DNA from: Marinimicrobium sp. C6131 | GTDB lineage: Bacteria; Pseudomonadota; Gammaproteobacteria; Pseudomonadales; Cellvibrionaceae | Assembly: GCF_026153455.1 (NCBI RefSeq) | Contig: NZ_CP110629.1 | Location: forward strand, 1,922,001-1,986,000 | Direction of reading: 5' to 3' | DNA length: 64,000 nucleotides | Part shown: one piece after another, positions 38,441-46,796 of the stretch | How positions within the stretch are numbered: position 1 is the stretch's first letter | Layout of the letters: the number at the start of each line of letters is the position of its first letter | The notes under the pieces: model-generated | Seen by the model: the letters and a program-made list of their open reading frames with translations, nothing else | Told to the model about the DNA's origin: nothing | The model's database searches: none | Position numbers and translations under genes: made by a program

Positions 38441-41400
38441 ATGACTGCCAAACAGACCATTTTCCGCGTGCGCCGTCAGTACAACCAATGGGTTGCCAAC
38501 CAGACGCTGGAGGACTACGCGCTTCGTTTCACCGCCAAGCGAGCCCGGCGCTGGTCGCCCGCTCGGGTGGCCCACACCGCTCTGGGCGCGATTTCCTTTC
38601 TGGCCCTGGAGGCGATCGGTGGGGCGATCACCCTGAACTACGGGTTCACCAATGCGATGGTGGCCATCGTCACGGTGAGCCTGGTGATCATGCTCACAGC
38701 GTTTCCCATCAGCTATTACGCCGCCAAGTACGGCGTCGATATAGACCTTCTCACCCGGGGAGCCGGCTTCGGTTACATCGGGTCCACCATCACCTCCCTG
38801 ATTTATGCCTCCTTCACTTTTATTTTCTTTGCCATCGAAGCAGCCATCATGGCCATGGCATTGGAGATGCTCTTCGGCATTCCCATCGTGTGGGGCTATG
38901 TGCTGTGCGCCGTTGTGGTAATTCCATTGGTGACACACGGCATCACCTTTATCAGCCGCTTTCAGCTTTGGACGCAACCGCTGTGGGTATTTCTGCAGGC
39001 ACTGCCGTTTGTGTTCATTCTATGGGCGGACTATCAGTCCGTTGAGGATTGGACGAGCTTTACTCGCGAACCCGGCAACGGGTTCGATCTGCTACTGTTC
39101 GGAGCCGCGTCCGCCGTCATTTTTTCTCTGATTGCCCAGATCGGTGAACAGGTGGATTACTTGCGCTTTATGCCCGAACCCAAGCCGGAACAGCGCCGCC
39201 GCTGGTGGCTGGCCCTGAGCGCCGGAGGGCCGGGCTGGATTGTGATCGGAGCCATCAAAATGATGGCGGGTTCGTTTCTGGCGGTGCTGGCGTTGTCGCA
39301 CGGCATGGCCCCGGACGAAGCCATCGACCCGACCCATATGTATCAGGTGGCCTTTGGCTACGTTACCCAGTCGCCCACGGCGGCCCTGGCCATCGCCGGG
39401 CTGTTTGTCATTCTGTCGCAGTTGAAAATCAATGTGACCAACGCCTATGCCGGATCCATTGCCTGGTCCAATTTCTTTTCCCGTCTGACTCACAGTCACC
39501 CGGGACGCGTCGTGTGGCTGGTGTTCAATGTCACCATCGCCTTGTTGGTCATGGAGCTGGGTGTTTACCGGGCACTGGAAAATACCCTGGGGTTGTATGC
39601 GTTGATCGCCATCGCCTGGGTGGGCACTCTGGTGGCCGATCTGATCATCAACAAGCCCTTGGGCTTCAGCCCATCGCACATCGAGTTCAAGCGGGCGCAC
39701 CTTTATGACATCAACCCGGTGGGCGTTGGCACCATGGTGACCGCCACCCTGATCGGGGTGATCGGTTATCTCGGTTTCTGGGGCGAGACCTTCCAGGCAC
39801 TCTCGCACTTCATCACCCTGCTGAGCGCCCTGATGATTGCCCCTCTGATCGCCTGGCGAACCGGCGGGCGGTATTACATCGCCCGCGAGCCGGTTACCCT
39901 GACGCCGGCGGCGGCCACCCATCAGTGCTGCATCTGTGAGCATCGTTTTGATAAAGAGGATGTCACCCACTGCCCGGCCTACGACGGACCCATCTGCTCC
40001 CTGTGCTGTTCGCTGGATGCCCGCTGCAATGATTTCTGCAAACCCGGCGCCAGTTACCCGCAACAGATCCGCAACTGGGTGTATCGCTGGCTGCCCGCGT
40101 GGTTGATACCCGATATCAATGCCCGCCTGGGCAATTTCCTCTTGCTGGTGATTGGCATCAATGGATTTTCGGGCGTACTGCTGTCGTTGATCTACCATCA
40201 GACGGTCTTTCCCGATGAGTTGTCTGCCCTGCTCTTTGCGGCGCTGCTCTGGAAGGTGTTTTTTATTCTGGTCATCATTACTGGCGTGGTCAGTTGGCTG
40301 TTCGTATTGGCCCACGAAAGCCGGGTCGTCGCCCAGGAGGAGTCACAACGTCAGACCCGGCTGCTGATGGAGGAAATCGATGCTCACGAACAAACCGATC
40401 AGGCGCTGCAACGCGCCAAAGAACAGGCGGACGCCGCCAATCAGGCCAAGAGCCGATACCTCACCGGCATCAGTCACGAACTGCGTTCGCCGTTGAATGC
40501 GGTGCTCGGCTATGCGCAGCTGCTTGAGAAAGACCCGGCCATTCCCGCGCATCGGCGCGACGCACTGGGCGTGATCCGTCGCAGCGGTGAGCACCTGGCC
40601 GACCTGATTGAGGGACTGCTGGATATTTCCAAAATTGAAGCGGGCCGACTTGACCTGCACCGGGATCAGGTGCGTCTCGATCCGCTGCTGGAACAGTTGG
40701 TACACATGTTCCGACTGCAAGCCGAAGGTAAGGGACTCCAGTTCGAGTACCACTGCCAGGACACCTTGCCACCCGTGGTGCGCACCGACGAAAAACGCCT
40801 GCGTCAGATTCTGATCAACCTGCTCTCCAACGCGATCAAGTACACCGCCAACGGTCGGGTCAGCATGACGGTCAAATACCGCAGTGAGGTGGCGGAATTC
40901 ACGATTGAAGATTCCGGTGAGGGCATCTCGCCCGACGACCAGCAGCGAATTTTCCGCCCGTTTGAGCGCGTTCGCCGCCCCGGCGAACAAGTATCCGGCA
41001 CCGGGCTTGGGCTGACCATTACCCAACTGCTAACTGACATTATGGGCGGTGATATCAGCCTGCAAAGTACTCCCGGAAAAGGCAGCATCTTCAGGGTCAC
41101 ACTGATGATGAGCCGTGTGAGAAGTGTCTCCGATATCAAACCGACCCAGGACATTCAGGGTTACCAGGGTGAAACCAAACGCATCATGGTCGTCGATGAT
41201 GAAGCCACGCATCGTCAACTGGTCCACGCCATGCTGACCCCGCTGGGGTTTGAGGTGGTCGAAGTGGACAATTCGCTCACCGTGTTGGACCGGGTGCGGC
41301 AGGAAACGCCGGACCTGATTCTGCTCGATGTCTCCATGCCGGGCCTCAACGGCTGGGAGTTGGTTGCCCAACTGCGTGCCACGAACTACTTCCAGCCCGT

Positions 41401-41821
41401 GGTCATGATTTCCGCGGATGCCAGCGAAGGCAAAGCGGTCGGCGATGCCCTGCACGACGCCTATATCGTCAAACCCGTGCGCTTGAACGGCTTGCTGGAA
41501 ATCCTGGGCCAGCAACTGAATTTACACTGGCACACCCGATCAGAGGAATCCCGCGCGCCGCCGTCATCAGCCCCGCGCATCGACGACCAAATTTCCGCGC
41601 TGCCCCTGCCGGATGAAGCTCACCTGCAACCCTTGCGCAAGCTGGCACTGATTGGCCACAAAAGCGGTTTGCAGCAGGCACTGGCGGAACTGGCGGCAAA
41701 CGGGCTGGCCAGCGACGAGTTTGTACAGACACTGTCCCGGTTGGCGGGCCAGTTCCAATTCGAAACCATCATCCGACTGTTACAGGTAACCGATAATGAG
41801 CCTCAACGAGAACTCCTCTGA
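38441..41821 (+). CDS. NCS1-permease-fused hybrid sensor histidine kinase with cysteine-rich module
   Basis: 1126 aa. Residues about 30-475 are a polytopic domain of about 12 helices resembling NCS1 nucleobase/cation symporters (for example LLTRGAGFGYIGSTITSL). A Cys-rich segment follows (496-533, nine cysteines in 38 residues), then two or three further helices (about 565-630), a coiled linker (635-670), HisKA with His679 in GISHELRSPLNAVLGY, an HATPase (NLLSNAIKYTANG, GTGLGLTI), a receiver with Asp963 in LLDVSMPGLNG, and a helical tail. It probably senses a nitrogenous compound at or during transport and phosphorylates the overlapping regulator. It is divergent from the amide operon. Whether the permease still transports is unknown. 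Confidence 0.88.
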   Translation: MTAKQTIFRVRRQYNQWVANQTLEDYALRFTAKRARRWSPARVAHTALGAISFLALEAIGGAITLNYGFTNAMVAIVTVSLVIMLTAFPISYYAAKYGVDIDLLTRGAGFGYIGSTITSLIYASFTFIFFAIEAAIMAMALEMLFGIPIVWGYVLCAVVVIPLVTHGITFISRFQLWTQPLWVFLQALPFVFILWADYQSVEDWTSFTREPGNGFDLLLFGAASAVIFSLIAQIGEQVDYLRFMPEPKPEQRRRWWLALSAGGPGWIVIGAIKMMAGSFLAVLALSHGMAPDEAIDPTHMYQVAFGYVTQSPTAALAIAGLFVILSQLKINVTNAYAGSIAWSNFFSRLTHSHPGRVVWLVFNVTIALLVMELGVYRALENTLGLYALIAIAWVGTLVADLIINKPLGFSPSHIEFKRAHLYDINPVGVGTMVTATLIGVIGYLGFWGETFQALSHFITLLSALMIAPLIAWRTGGRYYIAREPVTLTPAAATHQCCICEHRFDKEDVTHCPAYDGPICSLCCSLDARCNDFCKPGASYPQQIRNWVYRWLPAWLIPDINARLGNFLLLVIGINGFSGVLLSLIYHQTVFPDELSALLFAALLWKVFFILVIITGVVSWLFVLAHESRVVAQEESQRQTRLLMEEIDAHEQTDQALQRAKEQADAANQAKSRYLTGISHELRSPLNAVLGYAQLLEKDPAIPAHRRDALGVIRRSGEHLADLIEGLLDISKIEAGRLDLHRDQVRLDPLLEQLVHMFRLQAEGKGLQFEYHCQDTLPPVVRTDEKRLRQILINLLSNAIKYTANGRVSMTVKYRSEVAEFTIEDSGEGISPDDQQRIFRPFERVRRPGEQVSGTGLGLTITQLLTDIMGGDISLQSTPGKGSIFRVTLMMSRVRSVSDIKPTQDIQGYQGETKRIMVVDDEATHRQLVHAMLTPLGFEVVEVDNSLTVLDRVRQETPDLILLDVSMPGLNGWELVAQLRATNYFQPVVMISADASEGKAVGDALHDAYIVKPVRLNGLLEILGQQLNLHWHTRSEESRAPPSSAPRIDDQISALPLPDEAHLQPLRKLALIGHKSGLQQALAELAANGLASDEFVQTLSRLAGQFQFETIIRLLQVTDNEPQRELL

Positions 41822-42713
41822 ACCGGTGGTTCTGGTGGTCGACGATGCCATCGAAAGCATCCACATGCTCAGCGACGCATTGGAAGCGGAGAACATGACG
41901 GTGCTGGTGGCGCTCGAGGGCCAGCAGGCGCTGACCATCACCCAGAACATCACTCCGGACATCATTTTACTGGATGCCCTGATGCCACAGATTGATGGCT
42001 TTGAAACCTGCAAACGGCTCAAGCAGAACCCACGCCTGACCAATGTGCCCGTCATTTTCATGACTGGGCTGAGCGACACTGAACACGTGGTTCAGGGATT
42101 GAACGCCGGGGGCGTCGACTACATCACCAAACCGATCAATCCTGAGGAGTTGGTGGCCCGCATGCGGGTCCACATCAGCAATGCCCGGCTGACCCAGAGC
42201 GCTCACAACGCGCTCGACGCGGCCGGTCAGTACCTGTTTGCCATCGACCGCAGCGGTACCCTGCTGTGGACCACCCCACAGGTACAGGCTCATCTCAAAC
42301 GCGCCGGACTGAATCAGCCCCAGGCCCAGGAGCAACTTGCGGGGCAACTGCGCGAGTGGCTCAGCCACCACCCACAAACCGGGCACAAGCTGCCACTCAG
42401 AGGGTTGTCACCGTTGCTGACACTGGAATATCTGGCGCCTTTGAACGGCACCGATGTTCTTTTGCGACTGTTGGAGCAGCCCGGGGAAGGCTCGGAGACG
42501 GACCGGTTGCGCGAGGCTTTCGGCGTCACCACCCGGGAGGCCGATGTGCTACTGTGGATTGCTCACGGAAAGACCAACCGGGAAATCGGACAGATTCTGT
42601 CCATGAGCCCACGCACGGTCAATAAACATCTGGAGCAGGTCTACCGCAAACTGGGCGTGGACAACCGCACCTCGGCGGCGGCCGCCGCCATCCGCAGTAT
42701 GGCCCACCCGTAA
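41796..42713 (+). CDS. LuxR/NarL-type response regulator
   Basis: 305 aa. An N-terminal receiver (about 8-125) has Asp60 in ILLDALMPQIDG, acidic residues in VVDDAIE and Lys in YITKPINP. A linker of about 100 residues (130-235) looks PAS-like (DAAGQYLFAIDRSGTLLWTTPQVQ) and a LuxR helix-turn-helix closes the protein (TTREADVLLWIAHGKTNREIGQILSMSPRTVNKHLEQVYRK, 240-300). It overlaps the kinase gene by 26 bases, so they form a dedicated pair. The obvious target is the divergent urtA promoter. Confidence 0.9.
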   Translation: MSLNENSSEPVVLVVDDAIESIHMLSDALEAENMTVLVALEGQQALTITQNITPDIILLDALMPQIDGFETCKRLKQNPRLTNVPVIFMTGLSDTEHVVQGLNAGGVDYITKPINPEELVARMRVHISNARLTQSAHNALDAAGQYLFAIDRSGTLLWTTPQVQAHLKRAGLNQPQAQEQLAGQLREWLSHHPQTGHKLPLRGLSPLLTLEYLAPLNGTDVLLRLLEQPGEGSETDRLREAFGVTTREADVLLWIAHGKTNREIGQILSMSPRTVNKHLEQVYRKLGVDNRTSAAAAAIRSMAHP

Positions 42714-42849
42714 GCCGGGGCGCGCCACCGCCCGCAGGTCGGCTACCTCTGGCACAAGTGTTGCTCACTGAAAAGGCAAGGCGGCCGCCTCCCCCGATGA
42801 CACCCCGGTTACCGGGCCCGGACGCCTGAATCCGGATACTGCATGCACC

Positions 42850-43797
42850 ATGACAGCGCAAATGAACGTCACTGATGCCCCACAAGCTCGCATAGATCGC
42901 GCCCCGTTTGCGCGCTTTGCCCAGGACTATCGACGTCGCCAGGATGCCCTGTCACTGATCCGCCAGTTGATCCAGATGATCAAGGGGGTACAGCGGCACC
43001 GGGGCATGAGCATGGCGCTGCTTGGGGGCAACCGTCAATTCGAGCCGGATTTTGAACGACTCCAGCAGACGCTGGAGCGCCGCCTGTTGGCGTTGCAGGC
43101 GTTCACTCTGGGCAGCGACCTGCTCAGTGAACGGGAGCGGGAAAACCTGCATACCGCCTGGATGACCATCAGTCGGGACTGGCACGACGACAGTGTGATC
43201 GACAACTACGAACTCCACTGCCATCTGGTCGAACAACTCCTGGCCATGTTGGTCAGTCTCTCCCGCCCGCTCGAAGCGCCGCTGTCCGCCCCCTCGGACC
43301 ACGCCAACGCCGACGCTCCCACCCGGGTTCAGATGCTGGAGCTGCTGCACTTTTCCACCCGAATGTTGCCCGGCGTCGTCGAGCAGATCGGCCGTATCCG
43401 GGCCCTGTCCAGCTATGCGGCGGCCGTGGGTCACTGCGACTCACACCACGACGGCAAGCTCCGATACGTTATCCAGAACACCCAGGTGAACAATGAAAAA
43501 CTGCGCCATCAGATTCGTCGCCTGGAGCAGGTCCTGGGAGCGGAGTTCGGGCAACTCGGGGAACTCAAGCGGTACGAGCTCAAGCTGATGTTTCTGCTCA
43601 ATATGGTTGAGGGTGACGTGCTCAGCGGCGGGCCGATCACCGCCGACAGTAACCGGCTGTTTCAGGTGGCGACGGATATCATTGACGTCTACTTGCAGGT
43701 CGTGGAGAACGGCATTGTCCTTCTGAACCAATGGCTCGAACAGGATCTGGAGCGCTGGATGCAAACTGGCGCGCCAGTCCGCACCGAAACCCCTTAG
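42850..43797 (+). CDS. Soluble NIT-like (nitrate/nitrite-sensing) helical protein
   Basis: 315 aa with no signal peptide or membrane helix and almost entirely alpha-helical. Two similar four-helix-type halves are suggested. The first carries IQMIKGVQRHRGMSMALLGG (about 41-60), close to the helix-1/helix-2 pattern of NIT domains that bind nitrate or nitrite (usually LQxERGxS). The second includes MLPGVVEQIGRIRALSSYAAAVGH (about 176-200). No output domain follows. It lies 136 bases after the response regulator. Possible roles are a stand-alone nitrogen sensor or partner of the kinase/regulator. The NIT assignment is a motif-level reading. Confidence 0.55.
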   Translation: MTAQMNVTDAPQARIDRAPFARFAQDYRRRQDALSLIRQLIQMIKGVQRHRGMSMALLGGNRQFEPDFERLQQTLERRLLALQAFTLGSDLLSERERENLHTAWMTISRDWHDDSVIDNYELHCHLVEQLLAMLVSLSRPLEAPLSAPSDHANADAPTRVQMLELLHFSTRMLPGVVEQIGRIRALSSYAAAVGHCDSHHDGKLRYVIQNTQVNNEKLRHQIRRLEQVLGAEFGQLGELKRYELKLMFLLNMVEGDVLSGGPITADSNRLFQVATDIIDVYLQVVENGIVLLNQWLEQDLERWMQTGAPVRTETP

Positions 43798-43876
43798 AGC
43801 CCGCTCCTTTTCTCAAACTGCAGACCGTTTGTTGTATCCTTGCGGTATTGATCGCCACCTCAAGGACTCATCTCCC

Positions 43877-44974
43877 ATGCGCTTGTCCCACGTTCCACTG
43901 TGCCTGCTGATATTCTGTGCGTCGCTGTTCGCGGACGAACCCCCGGAACCGGACCGCACTGAACTGTCAAAGGAGGAGATGGACCAGTGCCTCAGGATCG
44001 CCGTGACCGTCGCGGGAAAGGACATGTCAATCGAGGGCCTGCGTGATGTCTGTAACACCCTGGCGCGCGGAGATTCAAGCGAACGCGAGGCAATCAGCCA
44101 GGCCCTCGCCGCCATAGGCAATGACGGAACCGAGCAGGACAAGGATGCGAGCGGCAACAGCCACCTGCTGGAACGACGCCTGAACATGGAGGCACTGAAT
44201 CGTGCCAACCGCTTTCTGCTCACCCCTCACAAGCGCAACTACCTGCTGCCAGTCAGCTACCAGGAAAACCGGAACACCGCCCCTTATGCCGACGCCGGCA
44301 CATCGCTCGCCAGCCAGCAGAGTACCGAAGTCGAATTTCAGTTGAGCGTCAAGATTCTTATTCGCGAGGGGATTTTTGGCGACAACGGCCACTTGTATAT
44401 GGCCTACACCAACCATTCACTCTGGCAGGCCTATTACCGGGATATCTCCCGTCCCTTCCGGGAAACCAACCATCAGCCCGAGTTGATACTCAGCTTTGTG
44501 AATGACTGGAACATTTTCGGATTTCGCAACGTCCTCAACGAAGTGATGATCACCCACCAGTCCAATGGCCAGAGTGGCGATCTGTCGCGCAGTTGGGATC
44601 GCATCATGGTCAACAGCGTGTTTGAGCGCGGCTCCTTCGCCTTTGCCTTCAACCCCTGGTACCGCATTCCGGAGAGCGAGGGCGACGGCCCCGATGACCC
44701 CACCGGCGATGACAACCCGGACATTCACAAATACATGGGCAACTTTGAACTGTCTGCCGCCTGGCATCGTAAAGACAACATAGTGAGCCTGATGCTGCGG
44801 AACAACCTGCGCTCAGACAACCGTGGCGCGGTGGAACTGGGGTACAGCTTCCCGGTTTCCTCCACCGTGCGCGGGTATCTGAAGGTGTTCAACGGCTACG
44901 GCCACAGCCTGATCGACTATGACCACCACACCAACGCCATCGGCCTGGGCATCACGTTTACCGATCTGTTTTGA
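43877..44974 (+). CDS. pldA: Outer-membrane phospholipase A1
   Basis: 365 aa. A signal peptide (about 1-20) and an extra N-terminal region of about 90 residues precede the 12-strand barrel. The active site HQSNG gives His227 and Ser229. The third triad residue, Asn156 in E. coli (SRSWN), is Asp241 here (SRSWDR). Calcium-dependent dimerisation activates the enzyme in the outer membrane to degrade misplaced phospholipid. The barrel ends GLGITFTDLF, with terminal Phe for BAM recognition. ATG 43877 is chosen for its signal sequence. It is followed by a DUF3833 lipoprotein gene. Confidence 0.9.
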   Translation: MRLSHVPLCLLIFCASLFADEPPEPDRTELSKEEMDQCLRIAVTVAGKDMSIEGLRDVCNTLARGDSSEREAISQALAAIGNDGTEQDKDASGNSHLLERRLNMEALNRANRFLLTPHKRNYLLPVSYQENRNTAPYADAGTSLASQQSTEVEFQLSVKILIREGIFGDNGHLYMAYTNHSLWQAYYRDISRPFRETNHQPELILSFVNDWNIFGFRNVLNEVMITHQSNGQSGDLSRSWDRIMVNSVFERGSFAFAFNPWYRIPESEGDGPDDPTGDDNPDIHKYMGNFELSAAWHRKDNIVSLMLRNNLRSDNRGAVELGYSFPVSSTVRGYLKVFNGYGHSLIDYDHHTNAIGLGITFTDLF

Positions 44975-45011
44975 GGTGAACCGCTTGGGCAGGCTGAGAG
45001 GGGAGAGAATT

Positions 45012-45539
45012 ATGCGCGCGCTTTTATTGAGTCTGGTGCTCACACTGGGAGCTTGCACCTCCACGGACGTACAGGAGTACGCGGGGAATGAACCCGCCCT
45101 GACACTGGAAGATTTTTTCCAGGGCTCACTGACGGCCCACGGCGTATTGAAGAACCGGGGCGGCACAGTGACCCGCTACTTCAACGCAACCATTGACGCC
45201 AGTTGGGATGAGAACGGTGTCGGCCGTCTGGCCGAACGCTTTGAGTTTGACGACGGCGAAATCCAGCATCGCAACTGGACCCTGGAGCCCCGGGACGACG
45301 GCAGCTATAAGGCCACCGCCGGTGATGTGATCGGCGCCGGTCGCGCGGAGACCAGCGGCAACGCCCTGAAAATGGACTATGTGCTGGAAGTGGATTATAA
45401 AAACCGCAAACTGGCACTCAACGTCGAAGACTGGATGTGGCGGGTGGACGAAAACACCATCATCAACCAGTCCACACTGCGCAAGTGGGGCTTCCGGGTG
45501 GGCACCATCCAGTTGACCATAATCCGTCAGCGGGATTGA
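45012..45539 (+). CDS. DUF3833-family lipoprotein
   Basis: 175 aa. The short signal ends in lipobox LTLGAC (Cys15). The domain is mostly beta: LEDFFQGSLTAHGVLKNRGG, FNATIDASWDENGVGRLAERFEFDDGE, and the conserved WTLEPRDDGSYKATAGDVIG, all of DUF3833 type. Function is not known; the fold resembles small lipocalin-like periplasmic binders. It follows pldA by 37 bases and may share its transcript, which hints at a lipid-related envelope role. Confidence 0.8.
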   Translation: MRALLLSLVLTLGACTSTDVQEYAGNEPALTLEDFFQGSLTAHGVLKNRGGTVTRYFNATIDASWDENGVGRLAERFEFDDGEIQHRNWTLEPRDDGSYKATAGDVIGAGRAETSGNALKMDYVLEVDYKNRKLALNVEDWMWRVDENTIINQSTLRKWGFRVGTIQLTIIRQRD

Positions 45540-45597
45540 ATTGAACCGCCGGGCGGTGCTATAACGGCCGCCCAATGAGTGACAGCGGACCCGAGCC

Positions 45598-45795
45598 ATG
45601 ACTGACCCGACACCCGAGCCCATCAAACTGGATTGCCCGACCTGCGGCGAGACGATTCTGTGGAACGAGGACTACCCCTACCGCCCCTTCTGCAGCGAGC
45701 GCTGCAAAATGATCGACCTGGGCGAGTGGGCCAGCGAAGGCCATAAAATTCCCGGAGAGCCGGTGATCCTCGACGATGACGACCAGCCTCTCTGA
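45598..45795 (+). CDS. yacG: DNA gyrase inhibitor YacG
   Basis: 65 aa zinc finger. The four ligands are in CPTCGE (N-terminal) and FCSERCK; the conserved tail IDLGEWASEGHKIPG follows. YacG binds GyrB and blocks its ATP-dependent DNA binding. It usually sits with coaE and pilD; here it stands after the DUF3833 gene with no such partners. The ribosome site is weak. Confidence 0.92.
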   Translation: MTDPTPEPIKLDCPTCGETILWNEDYPYRPFCSERCKMIDLGEWASEGHKIPGEPVILDDDDQPL

Positions 45796-45859
45796 TGCGG
45801 GTGGAGGCCAATAGAGGAATCATGACCACTCGCGGCACGAGCGGCCATGGATCCGGCGC

Positions 45860-46792
45860 CTACCAGGCGTAGCGGATGCCCGCGATACCCTGGGCACCGG
45901 CCGCTTTTGCCTGCGGCAGTGCCTCAGGCCCCACCCCACCGAGGGCGTACACCGGCGAGGGCACCCCGGCCACCCATTGGGCAAACCGCTCCCAGCCCAG
46001 TGACGTCACACCCGGGTGACTCCCGGTGGGCTGCACCGGCGAAAGAAACAGATAATCCACACCCAGCCGAACCGCCTTCGCCAATTCTTCCGGTGTATGG
46101 CAGGACGCTCCCCACCACCCTGAAAGCCCCGGCGGACGCCGCGCACACCGCCACAGTGCGCCGGTGTCCATATGCCAACCCGCCAGCTCGGCCAGACAGC
46201 GATCTTCCGGGCCATGGGCAATCAATGTGGCGCCGAACCGATTGCACAGGGTTCGCGCCTGCAATGCCCGGGCCCGATACTCATCGGCGGTCAGCTCCGG
46301 AGCCCGCAGGTGAACCCAGGACTGACCGCTCACCACGGCCCGCTCCAGGCGTTGCCACCAGTGCGTGTCCGATTCGGCGGGCCCGGTAATCAGTATCTGT
46401 TGCGGCAGACGAATGGCGTGAAGAATGGGCCGGTTGGCCTCGGGGAATCGGTACTCCGGCAACTCGCCCGGCGCGACCCAGCGCACCGGCTGCCCCTCAT
46501 TGCCCCGAGGCTCGCCCTCAAAGGCAGTGACCCGGCACACCTGAAGCAGGACGGATTTATCCGGATAGTCGTGGCGTATGTCGATCAGAGGCTCGCTGGC
46601 GCGCACCTGTATGGACAGTTCTTCTTCCAATTCCCGGACCAGGGCGTCCCTCAGGGATTCTCCCTCATCGACTTTACCTCCCGGAAACTCCCAGAGCCCG
46701 CCCTGATGGACATGATCGGGACGACGGGCAATCAGGATCCTGCCTTCCGGGTCCTGAATCACTCCCACCGCCACACGTACGACTCGAGCCAC
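45860..46792 (-). CDS. mutT: MutT-type Nudix hydrolase fused to ThiE-like domain
   Basis: 310 aa. The Nudix domain (about 1-130) carries the full box GGKVDEGESLRDALVRELEEELSI, suited to 8-oxo-dGTP clearance. The second half (about 135-310) is a TIM-barrel resembling thiamine-phosphate synthase/TenI (VHLRAPELTADEYRARALQ, GASCHTPEELAKAVRLGVDYLFLSPVQPT, ALGGVGPEAL). The fusion is known in gammaproteobacteria and the ThiE-like half has no proven role. GTG 46792, four bases after argJ, gives ARVVRVAVGVI; the upstream open frame belongs to argJ DNA. Confidence 0.88.
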   Translation of the reverse strand: MARVVRVAVGVIQDPEGRILIARRPDHVHQGGLWEFPGGKVDEGESLRDALVRELEEELSIQVRASEPLIDIRHDYPDKSVLLQVCRVTAFEGEPRGNEGQPVRWVAPGELPEYRFPEANRPILHAIRLPQQILITGPAESDTHWWQRLERAVVSGQSWVHLRAPELTADEYRARALQARTLCNRFGATLIAHGPEDRCLAELAGWHMDTGALWRCARRPPGLSGWWGASCHTPEELAKAVRLGVDYLFLSPVQPTGSHPGVTSLGWERFAQWVAGVPSPVYALGGVGPEALPQAKAAGAQGIAGIRYAW

Positions 46793-46796
46793 GGAA

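Noticed and set aside
38281..39045. Plus-strand open frame overlapping the start of the sensor kinase
   Set aside because: It shifts frame within the permease region and has no ribosome site or domain; the kinase frame is continuous.
29180..43797. Urease or urea carboxylase genes in the amide/urea locus
   Set aside because: None found; the only nitrogen-releasing enzymes seen are AmiE and FmdA. The Urt naming therefore rests on transporter similarity only.
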